A DNA stretch of 64,000 nt from Okapia johnstoni (Eukaryota > Chordata > Mammalia > Artiodactyla > Giraffidae): NCBI GenBank assembly GCA_024291935.2, contig CM044317.1, forward strand, positions 18,994,230 to 19,058,229, given 5' to 3'. The notes under the pieces were generated by a model. It saw only the letters and a list, made by a program, of their open reading frames with translations, ran no database searches and had not been told where the DNA came from. Of this stretch, positions 11,061 through 20,959 are shown piece by piece (position 1 is the first letter of the stretch; each line of letters begins with the position of its first letter). Position numbers and translations under genes: made by a program.

Positions 11061-11336
11061 AGATAGTGAAGCAAATGCATGATACATAGATTATTTCCCA
11101 GAAATACAACAACTTTCCATCAGATAAAATTCAAGAATTAAATAGACATTTGTCCAGATGACTTGAAAATCTCCTCTATAAAATTTTATAACTGTATGGA
11201 AAGTGAAAAAGAAAACGATTTAAAAGAAGCATTGTGAATTATTAAATTTGCTTTCATTAGGTGTGGTGCTCAGGACCATGACTTTTATATCTTATTTGCT
11301 CCCACAAACTGATCCATCATTAAGAAAAAAGCAGAT

Positions 11337-11563
11337 TGTGTGTGTGTATGCATGTGTGCTCAGTCGTGTCTGATTTTTCACGACCTTATGGACTGTAGCC
11401 CAACAGGCTCCTCTGTCCATGGGATTCTTCAGGCAAGAATACTGGAGTGGGTTGTCATTTCCTCTCCCAGGGGATCTTTCCACCCCAGGGATCAAACCTG
11501 TGTCTCCTGCATCTCCTGTATTGGGAGGTGGATTCTTTACCACTGAGCCACCTGGGAAGATCC
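11337..11563 (-). mobile_element. Bov-tA SINE, full length, with target-site duplication
   Basis: Reverse-oriented SINE with the tRNA-like head at the right (gaggtggattctttaccac). Perfect 11-base duplication aaaaagcagat at 11326-11336 and 11564-11574. The left end carries a short (tg)n run. Confidence 0.95.
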
Positions 11564-11623
11564 AAAAAGCAGATGAGCTGAAGCTAAAGCTTCCAGTATC
11601 TACATACATTTTCAATCTACATC

Positions 11624-11745
11624 TGCAACCCACTCCAGTATTCTTGCCTGGAGAATCCCTGGACAGAGGAGCCTGGTGAGCTACAGGCAATAGGGTCACA
11701 AAGAATCAGACACAACTGAAGTGACTTAGCACGTATGTGTGTATC
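11624..11745 (+). mobile_element. Bov-tA / Bov-A 3' half
   Basis: Forward-oriented tail unit only, from caacccactccagtattctt to gaagtgacttagcacg. It lacks the tRNA-like head. With the SINE at 11337-11563 it forms an inverted pair about 60 bases apart. Confidence 0.88.
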
Positions 11746-11904
11746 TACTAAAGACAGTAATGGCTTTGGAGAAGCCATTTTTTTCCCTTTTTTAAAATAA
11801 AAATACGTCATTGCCACCTTTATTACTAAAATTCTGTGTTCACATTATTACCATAATAATCTTATTATTTTTAAATCAACATTTCCTGATCAAGTATGAA
11901 GAGG

Positions 11905-11905
<1 letters not shown>

Positions 11906-11965
<60 letters not shown>
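11906..11965. repeat. (TA)30 microsatellite
   Basis: Uninterrupted TA dinucleotide run of 60 bases. The length and purity suggest high mutability and possible cruciform formation. Confidence 0.97.
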
Positions 11966-11966
<1 letters not shown>

Positions 11967-12385
11967 CGACTAGATTTCTCAAGCCATCCCCAACCACCTC
12001 ACTTTGAGGCCCTGAGTCCCCAAATTCCCATCTCCAACATGCTGATCACTGATCTGCTGCCTTCCCTGTCCTCATGGACAGAAGCTCAAACAAGCAGAAC
12101 ATGGAGACGCAGTGTGAGCAGACCCACTCAGAACACCTGCACTTAGCAAACCTTAAATTGCCAAAACCACAGTACTTAAAATCAATTTTGAGCTATTTGG
12201 AATTTTTGAAGGAAACAGTACTGAGAAGCCAGATGTGTCTGTATCATATGTGAGTAATATATGATGTGAGTAATATATGAGTCATAGGCCAGAAATACTC
12301 CAAGGTTGCATTGTGTTAAGTGTGTCGATCCTGGAACCAAGTTGCTTGAGTGGAGTTTCATCTATGTCCCTATCTAGCTTTATAA

Positions 12386-12446
12386 GACCTTCTCTGTGGC
12401 TCAGACAGTAAAGACTCTGCCTGCAATGCAGGAGACCTGGGTTCAA
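12386..12446 (+). mobile_element. 61-bp Bov-tA tRNA-like head only, with perfect TSD
   Basis: Contains just the tRNA-like head of a Bov-tA SINE (tggctcagacagtaaagac, gcctgcaatgcaggagacc) and stops at the B-box-like GGTTCAA. Both flanks are the 10-mer agctttataa (12376-12385 and 12447-12456). The element is therefore truncated at its 3' end, not its 5' end, and has no A-tail. It probably arose from a truncated transcript or an internally primed cDNA. Confidence 0.85.
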
Positions 12447-12830
12447 AGCTTTATAACCTTGGATAAATTATTTAAGGGATTGGAATCTCAAGTTTCTTAT
12501 CTATTAAATTTGATTAATATATCTATCTCGTATCTTTACAGTGTCTTAAATAAATGATGAACTTTTGGAATTCTGCCTGTCATCACTTGTGTCCAATAAA
12601 TATGCATTACTATAATTTTATCCCAGTCTTTTTCTAAGGATGCATGATTTAATATAGGAGAGGAAAATCACAGGCCAACTCAAAGCTCTTCAATAACATG
12701 CCAAACTAACTTTAAATTACAAGGCAAATATGACAAATGAGAGCAGAACTTGCTCCTTTTCTTGCATAAAAATGCTGTAAATTCCACCTTCTTGTGCCTT
12801 TTTATCACAAGGTCCATTTGATGTTTTCCT

Positions 12831-12865
12831 CATTGCTTCTTGGCCTTTTGGCTAAAAATCAAGTG
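12831..12865 (+). pseudogene. U2 snRNA 5' fragment (retropseudogene)
   Basis: The 35-base insert reads attgcttcttggccttttgg then ctaaaaatcaagtg. It matches the first 35 or so nucleotides of U2 snRNA (ATCGCTTCTCGGCCTTTTGG, then CTAAGATCAAGTG) with three or so changes, two of which are C-to-T at CpG. It is flanked by a perfect 12-base duplication, tgatgttttcct, at 12819-12830 and 12866-12877. It is truncated at its 3' side and lacks a poly-A tail, like known 3'-truncated snRNA retropseudogenes. It cannot make a functional snRNA. Confidence 0.88.
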
Positions 12866-12877
12866 TGATGTTTTCCT

Positions 12878-13034
12878 AAGTAACTTCTATATACCCCATG
12901 GCATAAAACCAAGAATCACTTGTATGTTTAAATTTCTCAACTCAGGAGTTCAAAAGCACTTTGGGACTTGTACCTGGCTGAATTTTACATTCTGGTAGGT
13001 ATAAATTGTAAATTAAAATGAACCACCCTAAAAA
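12878..13034. other. Unique sequence
   Basis: Nothing recognised between the U2 fragment and the LTR-like remnant. Confidence 0.5.
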
Positions 13035-13330
13035 TCAGTGGCTTAAAACTGCAAACTTTTTCTCTCATTCATATATCTGCAGGTGGGATGGGTTTCACTG
13101 ATTTCAGGCCCAACTCTTCTGGGATGCTCTGCTTCAAGCTGGCCTTGTTGCTCAAGTCTGCTCCTTATGTATTCATCGTGAACATGATCTGGGGGTAAGG
13201 CAGCTGTGCTATTTGTCAAAGCTCTCCTTGTGGTGATGGAAGAAGCACAAGAGAAGAAGCCCAACAGTGCAAGGAAATTCAAATCTCTTCTAGTGTTACT
13301 TTGCTAAAGTTCCATTGGCTTAAGGAAATA
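13035..13330 (-). mobile_element. Ancient LTR-like remnant (MLT1-type?)
   Basis: Begins with cagtggcttaaaactgcaaa and a tctgcaggt block, typical of the inverted end of old mammalian LTRs with the phrase 'gtggcttaaaacaacaaac'. The 79-codon frame on minus at 13043-13282 falls inside it and is not a gene. Family name uncertain. Confidence 0.4.
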
Positions 13331-13481
13331 ATATGGATGATCCCCAAGTCAAGACACAGAAATATATAACCTTTTCTGCTACAAAAAGGGAGGTAAGTGA
13401 ACATGTCTCTCAGTTATCTATCTAAGTTAATTGTGGATAATGGTAAATAGTTGAAAAGTAGTTTTAGGGTAATTACATTAT

Positions 13482-13695
13482 GGGCTTTCCAGATGGCACA
13501 GTGGTAAAGAATCTCCCTGCCAATTCAGGAAACTCAACAGATGGGTTCGATCACCGGGTCAAGAAGATCCCCTGGAGTAGGAAATGGCAACCTACTCCAG
13601 TATTCTTGTCTGGAAACTTTCATGGAAGAGGAGCCTGGCAGGTTACAGTACACAGGTCTCACAGAGTCGAACATGGCTGAGCATGTACACATTAC
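13482..13695 (+). mobile_element. Bov-tA SINE
   Basis: Forward copy from gggctttccagatggcacag to gctgagcatgtacac. It contains all family landmarks (ggtaaagaatctccctgcc, cctactccagtattcttg). Several substitutions and an extra segment in the head indicate moderate age. Confidence 0.92.
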
Positions 13696-13719
13696 CGAGA
13701 TGAAACTCCTGTGGATAAG

Positions 13720-13905
13720 GTAAACAGGGAAGGCCTTAAAGAAGGTGATACTTGAGGTGAAACTTGGATAATGGAAGAAGCCAACCAAGTGCAGATAGAA
13801 AGAGTACTCCAGTCACAGGTATAACTCGGAGACAGGAAAGAGCTTGGCCTATCTGAAGTCCAGAAAGAAGCCAGTGCCTAGAGCATTCTCAGCTCTAATC
13901 TTGAA
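13720..13905 (+). mobile_element. Ancient mammalian repeat, family not assigned
   Basis: Phrases 'gggaaggccttaaagaagg', 'gatacttgaggtgaaactt', 'ggaagaagccaaccaagtgc' and 'aggaaagagcttggc' match an old dispersed repeat that also appears at 44263-45150. No reading frame. Confidence 0.5.
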
Positions 13906-14397
13906 ATGAAAAATCCTTTCAGATTTCTTAAATTTGACTTCTGGCCTTGATTCCCTAGTACCTTGTGTGCTGATCACCAGGATTTATAATTATTGGTTAC
14001 CTTGTCAATCCTCTCCACTGAAACGTCAGCTCTTTTGGTGCAGGCGTCTGCATCTTGGCAGTTTCTTCTTCACAGTATAGAGCTCTACTCAACCCAAGGT
14101 TGGCAGATGCACACATTAACAAAGGCCAGCTTTTTACAATTGAAGAATAAGTGTAGGTACAATGTGGGATCAATTCACAATCCAGATGAAATGACAGAAG
14201 GTGCCATGAGAGTCACAGGTCACATTTTGAAGCCATATTTCTTTTGTCATGTGAAGTGATACAGCCTTCATTTTCCTTTTCCAGACATATAAAAATGTGA
14301 AAGAGTCAAGATCTATCATGTATAAGATACACAGAAACATAAAAAATAAATAAGACCATATTCTGCCCCCTGAATTATAATACAAAATTATATTACT
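13906..14397. other. Unique sequence, no gene seen
   Basis: The short frames at 13993-14259 (+) and 14170-14385 (-) have no recognisable domain and overlap on opposite strands. Confidence 0.5.
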
Positions 14398-14912
14398 AAA
14401 GCTATTATAAACATAGACAGCATATTAAAAAGCAAAAACATTAGTTTGCCAACAAAGGTCCATTTAGTCAAAGCTACGGTTTTTCCAGTAGTCATGTATA
14501 GATGTGAGACTTGGACCATAAAGAATACTGAGCGCTGAAGAATTGACACTTTTGAACTGTGGTGTTGGAGAAGACTCTTGAGAGTCCCTTGGACTACAAG
14601 ATCAAACCAGTCAGTCCTAAAAGAAATCAGTCCTGAATATTCATTGAAAGGACTGATGCTGAAGCTGAAGCTCCAATACTTTGGCCACCTGATGCAAAGA
14701 ACTGACTTCTTGGAAAAGACCCTGCTGCTGGGCAAGATTGAAGGCAGGAGGAGAAGGGGACGACAGAGGATGAGATGGTTGGATGGCATCACCGACTCAA
14801 TGGACATGAGTTTGAGCAGGCTCCGGGAATTGGTGATGGACAGGGAGGCCTGGTGTGCTGCAGTCCATGGGGTCACAAAGAGTTGGACACAACTGAGTGG
14901 CTAAACTGAACT
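14398..14912 (+). mobile_element. BovB LINE 3' part
   Basis: Forward, 5'-truncated BovB of about 0.5 kb. It begins in the segment coding 'LDSILKSRDI' and ends at gagtggctaaactgaactga. The frame 14578-14904 keeps the post-RT C-terminal domain ([38 protein letters not shown]), but upstream coding is broken. No RT motifs A-C remain. Confidence 0.93.
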
Positions 14913-15084
14913 GAAATGAAATGAAAGCACTTTAAACATTTTCTAATTGCTTTCATTCTTACCACATTTTGTTTTTTGTTGACTGTAGTAAAAGGGCATT
15001 TTCAATAACTATAATTTCTTTTGGAGCCTGAGTTAGCTAGCTTGGGAAAAGAGAGATATTCCAGGTGCCTTTAAGATCCAAGAT
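14913..15084. other. Unique sequence
   Basis: Short flank between BovB and a MIR remnant; nothing recognised. Confidence 0.5.
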
Positions 15085-15240
15085 AGAATTTAAAGTTGGA
15101 AGGGACATTTGAGAGCATCTGGCCCATTAAGGATTTGGAGGCTGAGACCAAATGTATTAAGTAAATTGCTAAATGTAATATAACTAGTCATGAGCTGGAC
15201 TGTGGCTGGAACCTTGGTTCCTGAGTCTTTTATTACTTCA
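15085..15240 (-). mobile_element. MIR SINE remnant
   Basis: Inverted MIR-like pattern: 'ggaggctgagaccaaatg', 'attaagtaaattgctaaatg', 'ctagtcatgagctggactg', 'ggaaccttggttcctgag'. Heavily diverged. Confidence 0.6.
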
Positions 15241-15359
15241 CTCACTATTACACTAGTCATAAAAAAGTGGCTGAGAATTTGCTTTGTGATGAAATAGCTT
15301 AGTTCACTTATATTACCCTAGTCATAAAAGAGGCTGAGTATTAGGCTTATGATGAAATT
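15241..15359 (+). repeat. Diverged ~64-bp tandem duplication
   Basis: Unit 1 (about 15241-15304) and unit 2 (15305-15359) share 'atta(c)a/cctagtcataaaa', 'gtggctgag / aggctgag' and 'tgatgaaat'. Small indels separate the copies. Confidence 0.75.
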
Positions 15360-15939
15360 AACAATCACAAAAGATAGATTCAAAAAATCATAAGCAAAAG
15401 TAATGTAGGAAAACAATACTCATCAGAAATTAATTCTTTCAAAGTTTCTTTGTTGTTGTATTTTTTTTAATTGAGTGCTATCTAGAAATGTTAGTTAATA
15501 AAATAACTGTAGTCAATAAAGTAGCTTTTCTAGTGTAAAGTTAATTCCCAAAGGCAAAAAAAGATGACTGATGTTGGTAGTAAAAAATAAATAAATGTGT
15601 AAAAATGTAAAGGAAGTAGTGAGTTAGATTAAGGTAAAGCGATACAGTCCATTTCATAGAAAATGTTCATGTGTTCAAGAAAGAAAAATCATATAATCCA
15701 GGGTCCATGATTCCCTGAGTATATCCAGGGATATAGCTATTAATCTGATAAGGCTGGCAAAGAAACACAGTAAGTGACATGGTATGATGCTTTGTCAACC
15801 TGACAACAAACAAACAAATAGAAAAGCCCTTGAGACCATGTTAGCAAACTAGAAATATTCAGGTTCCAAAGAGAGTGACAGCTATGAGAATAAATTATGA
15901 AAGATTAATAGTCATCCTGTGTTAAGTTCTCACTGTAAA
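15360..15939. other. AT-rich sequence, no gene seen
   Basis: Only short A-rich or T-rich runs. The right edge may already belong to the L1M 5' region that follows. Confidence 0.5.
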
Positions 15940-16467
15940 CAATAATAAAACTGGACAAATACACATAGCAACTGCTCTCAAGCATAGGAGAGAAGATAGC
16001 TCAGGGATATAGTCATTGAGACGCGGAGCCACATAAGACAATCTCCACAATAATGTCAGTTTTCTGTCCGGAACCGTTATGCAAATCACTGTACTGGGCA
16101 GTAGAACCCAGAGAGCTGATGTCTTGGTGAGTGGAAGAAATAAAATTTAGAGTTGAGGATAGCAGGTGCTGATGGAATCTGCAAGGCAGAGTAACACAGA
16201 TGAGGGAGCTGCACTGAGATGGAGCTCCACAAATCTGCAAAGAAATCCTCCTGATACCAAACAGAAAATGCACTAGGCAAGATTGCAAGAGGCTGACGAA
16301 ATATGGCTACTAGGGGGGTATGAACTGAACTGAGACCACACAGTGCTGGGAAGTCTTAGAGTTCTGACTAACCAGAGTAGAGATACCTCACTAAATACCC
16401 TGAGCATTCTTTTAAGAACACATAGAAGTAGAGCTATTCTGAGCCCATATAAATGGCTAATCTAGAT
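15940..16467 (+). mobile_element. Probable old L1 (L1M) 5' UTR region, left part
   Basis: Reads like the 5' part of an old L1: 'aataataaaactggacaaat', 'gcaactgctctcaagcatag', 'tgcactaggcaagattgc'. The continuation at 16658 is clearer L1. The minus frame at 16013-16288 lies inside it and is a chance frame. Confidence 0.4.
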
Positions 16468-16657
16468 CAGTGGTTCTTAGCTAGCGTAATTTTTGACCCT
16501 TTACCAGGGAATCTTTGGCAATTTTTGAGATGTCAGTATTTGTTATGTTTGGTAGAGGAGAATGACTAGAAGCCAGTGGGTAGAGAACAGGGATGTTACA
16601 ATGCACAGGGATGCTATACTGTACAAAACAAGTAGTTTCCCAATTCAAAATGTCAAG
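16468..16657 (+). mobile_element. MER5A DNA transposon (hAT-Charlie MITE)
   Basis: Starts with cagtggttcttagctagcg and contains 'tttggcaatttttgagatg', 'tagaagccagtgggtagag' and 'agggatgttacaatgcacag', all in the order of MER5A. Length is near the expected ~190 bases. The right terminal inverted repeat is decayed or missing. It interrupts L1M sequence. Confidence 0.87.
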
Positions 16658-17100
16658 CCTGAAAGCAAGCCTTAAAAGGATAAAACTGTAAATTACCTAG
16701 CTGATAGAGCAACTCAAAGACAAACTCCAGACCTTCAACAATTTTGTTGTTTAATTCAACAACATTTGAATAAAAAGGTAATGTTTAATAATGACCTGCT
16801 TACATTAATAAAGAACAGAAAATACTAGGTGTGTGCAGAAACAGGAAAATTTGACTCATAAGCAGAAGAAAAGACCTTTAAGTGACACCAATATTGGAGT
16901 TTGTAGACAAAGACCTTAAAGGTATTTAAAAGAAAAGATGAATATAATGAGGAAGCACAAGAGGAATTTCAAAAGAGAAATGGAAACTATAACAAAGAAA
17001 CAAATGTAAATTCTAGGACTAAAAATAAAATACTAGAATTTTAAAAACTCATTGGATGAATTTAACAGAAGATTAGACATGATGGCAACAGGTTAAATGT
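16658..17100 (+). mobile_element. Old L1 (L1M) 5' UTR / ORF1 region, right part
   Basis: Continues after MER5A. Recognisable L1M phrases: 'aacaggaaaatttgactcat', 'gtagacaaagaccttaaag', 'aactcattggatgaattta', 'acagaagattagacatgatg'. ORF1 is not open. Confidence 0.68.
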
Positions 17101-19404
17101 TTATCTTTATTGGAAAATAAAAGATGTAAAATAACAGTCCCTGGCCTAAAGAGATTCATAATTGATTAGAAGTAAAAGTCTACTAATGTATATAAAACCA
17201 CAATACAAGTTTTAATACATTGTATGACATTATTAGTTATTATATTTATACATTATAATTATTAATAATAAATATTAATATAGCTAAATAGCTATAGAAT
17301 TTTAGTGGCACCTGAACTGAGTCTTGAAAGTTAAACTTCAGTAATCATAAGCAGCATGAACAGCATGACCAGGAGAAGAAACAAAATGAGAAGAAAAAAT
17401 TCAGTGCAGAAAAAATGAATTTTGTTTATGAAACAGTGGAGTTTTTGAACAGAGGAATTATCTGAGCTTTGGAGACTGATCTTCCTCATTTGGAGTCCCT
17501 GCATGTACAAGCTGTCCCACGAATGTGTATGGCTTCCCCCAGCTGTCATTCACTCACACAATCTCCTTACTTCTTCCTTCCTAAAAGTTCTAACTGAAGC
17601 CTGTACAAGAACTCATAGTGACATCTTCTGCTTCTGAGCCTCTGTACTGTTAGTACTTGTATTCTTTTTCTCCTTCAATTTAGCTTTTTGAAATAAATAT
17701 CCACTTCATTTAGTTCTTCACAAGTTCCACAGTGCTCACAGCAGTCCTTTAACATAAATGATTCAATGAAGTGTTTCATGACTGGATACCGAATTTCTTA
17801 GAATAATTAGGCACTAAGGTCCTGGTCCTAATGCATTTCAGTATCAGGCAACTATTAAAGCAAAAGGTCTTCTCATGAGCTAAGCCAAATTGTCCTGTTT
17901 CTTCATTTATAAAGCAGGCATCTTTTTATTATTTTAAGCGGATACCATAGAAGTGAGATAAAGACTCATTACTACTGTATATTCAACATTCTGAAACATG
18001 CAAATAAACTTCATAATAGCATTGAAAATTTTTATATTTACTTTTAAAATAATTGAAAATACTTTCTTCTTTTGCAAAAAACATTTTTAAAATACTGTAA
18101 GAATAAAAATGAGTTAGCAATAGTTGACAAGAATTTGTCCTAGTCAGAGATTGTATAGCTAAATGAGATGTCTTACACATAAAATGAAATTAAACTTCAC
18201 TTCCACAAATTACTCTATTTCTTATGGTTACAGAAGATATACTCTTTTCAATACTTTTCAAAAATAGCCTATAGAGATTGATTTTTATTGAAAATGGACA
18301 ATCTGTCATACATCTGGACAATACGTATTACAGGTATGCAATTTTAAAAAATATTTTAATGTTAATCTAATTTAAAACATTCAGGTAAAACAGAGAAAAC
18401 TTAGTAACATAGGTTATTTGCCATTAGCTTTTCCATAAGTTTTACTTATTCAGAAGATATATTGGTAACATTCCTGTGTTTGATTCCTCTTTATTTGAGT
18501 GACTGAAATATCAATAAACTTCATGCACATGCATACCTTGAACAATTCAAAGGCCACATCCTTATTGTAGTTACATGAAGAAAGAGACTTCATATTTGTC
18601 ATAACAGAACAATTACAGAGAGACTGATTCTGTAATACAAGCTTTTCTATATATCTGCATAATCATATATTATTGAAATACATTTTAACAAAAGATAAAG
18701 GGTTGAATTCCATTACCAGGAACACACAACAAATACTGTGAATGCTTCAACATTCAAATAGAAATGAAGGCAGATTTGTCCATAGAGTGCTCATAATTGC
18801 TTTTCATTTAGCTACATCTAATAACCCTCTAACAATCATCCATCTGGGGAAAAAAAGAAAGGGCAAGTTCCAAAACATTGAATCCAGTCCTTTGTACCGC
18901 TGAGTAATCTCTTTTGAAAGGGGTATTTTGCATATACTCTCTGATTGATGAAAGGAGCCCTTTCTAAGTCTTGATCTGGGGAAATTAAAAGAGAGATCAT
19001 GTGACTACCATTAAAAATCTGTGAAAATGGTGCATCATAAGCCCTGGGTACCATTTAGAATTTGTAAGGGCAAGAATCAACTAAGTAGGTATTTCTGCTT
19101 TTTGAAAATTTGAATAGACTTAAAAACATCTAGCTGAGATTTTAGAAGACACAGGGCACAGCATTAGCAATAAGGTCATTTAAGACAAAATCCCAGATTC
19201 ATTTGCCGTTTCTTGCTTCATGTTTGAAGAACATCTCCTTCAAGTCACTTATTTTGTTACATTAATAGACTACGGAGCTTTTCTCCTCCCCTGGGTCTAC
19301 ATTCTTCTCCCAGGGCATACACAGGCCATCAGCTGAAGGTTTTCACATGAGTCCTACACCAAGAAAGACCTATACTATTCACAGGACGATGTGAATATAG
19401 TTAC
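17101..19404. other. Long stretch without recognised gene
   Basis: AT-rich. 17220-17300 is a low-complexity TA/AAT tract. 17884-17960 loosely resembles MIR ('tgtttcttcatttataaagc'). Several chance frames of 60-75 codons have no domain. No splice-framed exon is evident. Confidence 0.5.
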
Positions 19405-19584
19405 CAAATGTCTAAAGACTATCTGCAATGCAGGAGACACAGGAGACGTGGGTTCAATTCCTGGATTGGGAAGATTGCTTGGAGAAGGAAATGGAAACCC
19501 ACTCCAATGTTCTTGCCTGTTGGGTTACAGTCCATGGGGTCCAAAAGAGTTGGACACGACTTAGTGACTAAACAACAACAACAT
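19405..19584 (+). mobile_element. Bov-tA SINE, internally deleted
   Basis: Forward copy beginning near aaagactatctgcaatgcag, with the 'gacacaggagac' duplication in its head. Between 'tgttcttgcctg' and 'ttgggttacagtccatgg' about 30 bases are missing. It ends with a (aac)n tail, aaacaacaacaaca. Confidence 0.9.
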
Positions 19585-19829
19585 TAAAAGTGCCAGAAGG
19601 CCGAGAAAAGGAGGGCACCAAATTTTGGCAAAAATGTAATTTGGCACAGAAATAAATTCTTATGTAGACAGCTTTCAAACAGTTTATGCAATGTTCAAAC
19701 AATTTATGCAACATTCTTGGATTCATTGAGCTATAAGCCAACTTTCTCAATTTGTGCAGTAGGCAAGACCTGCGTTTTGTCTCCAAATCATGTTGCATTT
19801 TCTATTCATCCCAGGTACTCAGTGATCTC
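19585..19829. other. Unique sequence
   Basis: Contains a short direct repeat, 'caaacaatttatgcaacatt' and 'caaacagtttatgcaatgtt', at about 19675-19712. No gene. Confidence 0.5.
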
Positions 19830-20150
19830 ATTTCATTACATGTTCAAGTAGCTCCTTATTTGCTGGTCTTCATAGTAACATCTAAGCTCCTTTGCAAGGC
19901 TTTCATAGGACTCCATTCATGGTCACAAGCCTTATATCTCTACTTTCACTCCCCACCCCATGCTTCATTAGAGGAACTCATCAATCCCCCAAATAGGATC
20001 TGCACTTTAAATTTTAATCTCTGGGTCTCAGTCTTTACTGTTTATGCTAATAAAATTTCCACATCCCTTTCCCATAAGCTGCCTAAATTCCACCAACAGT
20101 CAAGACATATGAAACATCCTCTATGAAGTATCTATTAACCCTCTTCTCTT
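19830..20150 (+). mobile_element. L2-like LINE 3' remnant
   Basis: Order of phrases fits the L2 3' region: 'caagccttatatctctac', 'gtcaagacatatgaaacatc', 'ctctatgaagtatctattaac'. The frame at 19752-20126 overlaps it and has no domain. Divergence is high. Confidence 0.45.
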
Positions 20151-20163
20151 TGCCAAAAACACT

Positions 20164-20435
20164 TTTTTAAATTTTTTAAGTTGTTCTTGCTTTTACTTAT
20201 TTTTGATTGAATTGCTTTACAGTATTATGTTGGTTTCTGCCACACATCAGCATGACTCAGCCATAGGTATACATATGTCCCCTCCCTCTTGAAACTCCTT
20301 CCTACCTCCCACCCCATCACACTCCTCTAGGTTGTTACAGAGCACTGGTTTGAGTTCCCTGAGCCATACAGCAAATTTCCATTGGCTATCTATGTTACAT
20401 ATGGTAGTGTATATGCTTCCATGTAATGTTCATAA
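20164..20435 (-). mobile_element. Artiodactyl L1 3' end, inverted
   Basis: Inverted 3' UTR of an L1 subfamily older than the one at 5341: 'attgctttacagtattatg', 'gtatacatatgtcccctcc', 'gttacagagcactggtttg', 'tacatatggtagtgtatatg'. No coding part. Confidence 0.87.
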
Positions 20436-20940
20436 TGTACACTAAGGACCATTAAGTATTTGTGGGCATAAGGAAGCTACTGGAATTATTCAGTAATATA
20501 CTGAATAAATATCATTCATTTATTCTACCATTCTAAGCACTATAAAAGACTCACTATCTTTAAGAAACTCACAGTTTGGTGATCTAACAAGTATCCAGGT
20601 GAAGGGATATCTCTTTATTGGTTTGTATCTCACAAAGTGAGTATATTTCAAACATAAAATGTTGCTGATAAATGTTTGCTGACTTGAAACCCATGTAATA
20701 AAATCAATTCTAGCAAAAGTATTAGGAAATTGTATTAATTTACTAAGGAGAATTGGTATTTTAAAATTAATAAGCTCAAAAAAAGATGCCAAGTACACTC
20801 CAATGATGTTTTAGGAATACGGATTTCTTAGAAAATCTCACATTATAGAAAATAGTCAAATATCTACATCATGCATCCATCATAGTTATAGGGAAGTTAT
20901 TCATATATATCCACGAGAGAAGGCAGAGCTAATTTTACTG
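20436..20940. other. Unique sequence, no gene seen
   Basis: AT-rich; the minus frame 20520-20798 has no recognisable domain. Confidence 0.5.
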
Positions 20941-20959
20941 TATATCTGGACATAGCCTT

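Noticed and set aside
12386..12446. Functional tRNA gene
   Set aside because: Only the SINE head with A- and B-box-like words; no complete cloverleaf or acceptor stem.
12831..12865. Functional U2 snRNA gene
   Set aside because: Only 35 bases, no Sm site or 3' stem-loops, flanked by a target-site duplication.
13043..13282. 79-codon minus frame as a secreted peptide (hydrophobic start)
   Set aside because: Lies within an old LTR-like remnant; no exon boundaries or conserved motif.
14388..14876. 162-codon minus frame with hydrophobic segments
   Set aside because: It is the antisense of BovB coding sequence. The same apparent protein ([20 protein letters not shown] type) recurs opposite every BovB copy here, so it is a shadow.
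16013..16288. 91-codon minus frame as a gene
   Set aside because: Lies in probable L1M 5' sequence; no domain.
19675..19712. Small direct repeat as a target-site duplication
   Set aside because: The copies are nearly adjacent with no inserted element between them; local duplication is simpler.
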